Origin: Nitrosopumilus sp. UBA526
GTDB lineage: Archaea > Thermoproteota > Nitrososphaeria > Nitrososphaerales > Nitrosopumilaceae
Length of the DNA stretch: 46,663 nucleotides
Assembly (NCBI GenBank): GCA_002506665.1
Contig: DAXZ01000085.1
Span: 1-46,663 of the forward strand
Direction of reading: 5' to 3'
A program made the translations under genes and the position numbers. Below, piece by piece: positions 46,146 to 46,663 of this stretch. The notes under the pieces are model-generated. The model saw nothing but the letters and a program-made list of their open reading frames with translations, was not told the origin of the DNA and ran no database searches. Position 1 is the first letter of the stretch. Every line of letters starts with the position of its first letter.

Positions 46146-46663
46146 ATGGATGTAAAAACGACAAGACCAAAAAAGGGATACAAGATTGTAAAAGGATTGT
46201 TTGGTAAAACGATTGAGATTCCAGAAGAGTGGGAAATTACAGATTTATCAAACATTTGTAATATACGGGAATCAAATAAAACAGAAGCAGATTTGTATGT
46301 TGGTTTAGAACATATTAGTCAAAATAATAATCAACTAATAGAAAGAGGAAATATTGAAGAGTTTACTAGTAATAAAAACTCATTTCATGAAAATGACATA
46401 TTATATGGAAAATTGAGGCCACTTCTTAACAAAGTATGGTTGGCAACGGAAGAAGGTTACTGTTCAACAGATATTCTTCCATTACAAGCCAAAGAAAAAA
46501 TCATTCCAAAAATACTTTTATTGATTCTCACACATCACAGATTTTTTTGGTATGCTGTATCAACTTCTGCTGGAACAAAAATGCCAAGAACCAATTGGTC
46601 AGATATGAAAAAATTTCTGATGTTACTTCCGTCATTAAAAGAACAACAAAAAATTGCGTCAAT
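46146..46663 (+). CDS. hsdS: Type I restriction enzyme specificity subunit, 5' part
   Basis: A frame open to the window edge, 172 codons seen. It contains EIPEEWEITDLSNIC (the usual start of a target-recognition domain), YVGLEHISQNNNQLIERGNI, ENDILYGKLRPLLNKVWLAT, GTKMPRTNWSDMKKFLMLLP and SLKEQQKIAS, the classic end of the first recognition domain of HsdS. HsdS defines the DNA sequence for the M and R subunits. The DNA is strongly AT-rich. The second recognition domain, and perhaps hsdM, must lie to the right. Confidence 0.93.
   Translation, partial: MDVKTTRPKKGYKIVKGLFGKTIEIPEEWEITDLSNICNIRESNKTEADLYVGLEHISQNNNQLIERGNIEEFTSNKNSFHENDILYGKLRPLLNKVWLATEEGYCSTDILPLQAKEKIIPKILLLILTHHRFFWYAVSTSAGTKMPRTNWSDMKKFLMLLPSLKEQQKIAS

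Noticed and set aside
1..46663. CRISPR array
   Set aside because: No regularly spaced direct repeats of 24-40 bases were seen; the only clear long tandem repeat is inside uS11.
1..46663. Insertion sequences or transposases
   Set aside because: No DDE, HUH or tyrosine-recombinase protein motif was found in any frame; the repeated RWC/WI blocks have no visible terminal repeats.

Overview
The window comes from an ammonia-oxidising archaeon (Thaumarchaeota/Nitrososphaeria, Nitrosopumilales-type). The evidence is a complete archaeal ammonia monooxygenase locus (amoA, amoX, amoC, amoB), archaeal information-processing genes (TBP, eS1, uS15, uL2, uS11, KEOPS Pcc1, archaeal RecJ, TtuA/Ncs6, archaeal PPAT), TATA boxes about 25-30 bases before start codons with mostly leaderless genes, and tRNA genes without encoded CCA, one of them with introns. 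Base composition looks moderate (about 40% GC by eye), which would suit a Nitrosotenuis-like genome better than the AT-rich marine Nitrosopumilus; that placement is inference.

Layout. 1-4.5 kb: the tail of a secreted repeat protein, a decayed ORF, tRNA-dihydrouridine synthase, a stand-alone Lrp/AsnC ligand-binding domain that appears to start at CTG, a PII protein, two small uncharacterised genes and a TBP operon. 4.5-10.4 kb (minus strand): an ASCH protein with a cysteine synthase-rhodanese fusion, a MoxR/vWA pair, and a geranylgeranyl reductase. 10.4-15 kb (minus strand): a C/D-box-like RNA and the conserved archaeal cluster uS15-RecJ-Pcc1-SerRS-eS1-COG1325. 15-19.7 kb: the AMO locus, with two small one-helix membrane proteins (candidates for the AmoY/AmoZ subunits) and a membrane-anchored exoprotein beside amoB; gene debris lies between amoC and amoX. 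19.7-23.4 kb: an orphan Dam-type methylase, four tRNAs (Thr, a two-intron Leu, Ile, Ala), two putative regulators and a thioredoxin-like protein. 23.2-32.6 kb: tiny membrane peptides, PPAT, TrpRS, PheRS alpha and beta, an H/ACA-like RNA, EVE protein, uL2 and acylphosphatase. 32.6-38.2 kb: SRP RNA, TtuA, small zinc-finger and regulator-like genes, a site-2 protease, FolD with 5-formyl-THF cyclo-ligase, and uS11 with a repeat-bearing N-terminal extension. 38.5-42.3 kb: a long coiled-coil protein, a 35-residue CxxC peptide, a CPA2 antiporter operon and tRNA-Gly. 42.3-46.7 kb: an AT-rich, probably acquired type I restriction module (HsdR with a YgjP-like metallopeptidase, divergent from HsdS).

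The most interesting points are: (i) the extra membrane genes around AMO and the common T-tract ends of all these units; (ii) tRNA-Leu(UAA) with a D-arm intron bounded by a textbook bulge-helix-bulge; (iii) a scattered family of decayed 'PPxRWC...WI' coding blocks in intergenic spaces, including inside the amo locus; (iv) a B12-domain-like transcription regulator without the cobalamin-ligand motif; (v) a perfect 54-bp in-frame duplication in the uS11 gene; and (vi) several unannotated small RNAs and micro-proteins with good archaeal promoters.
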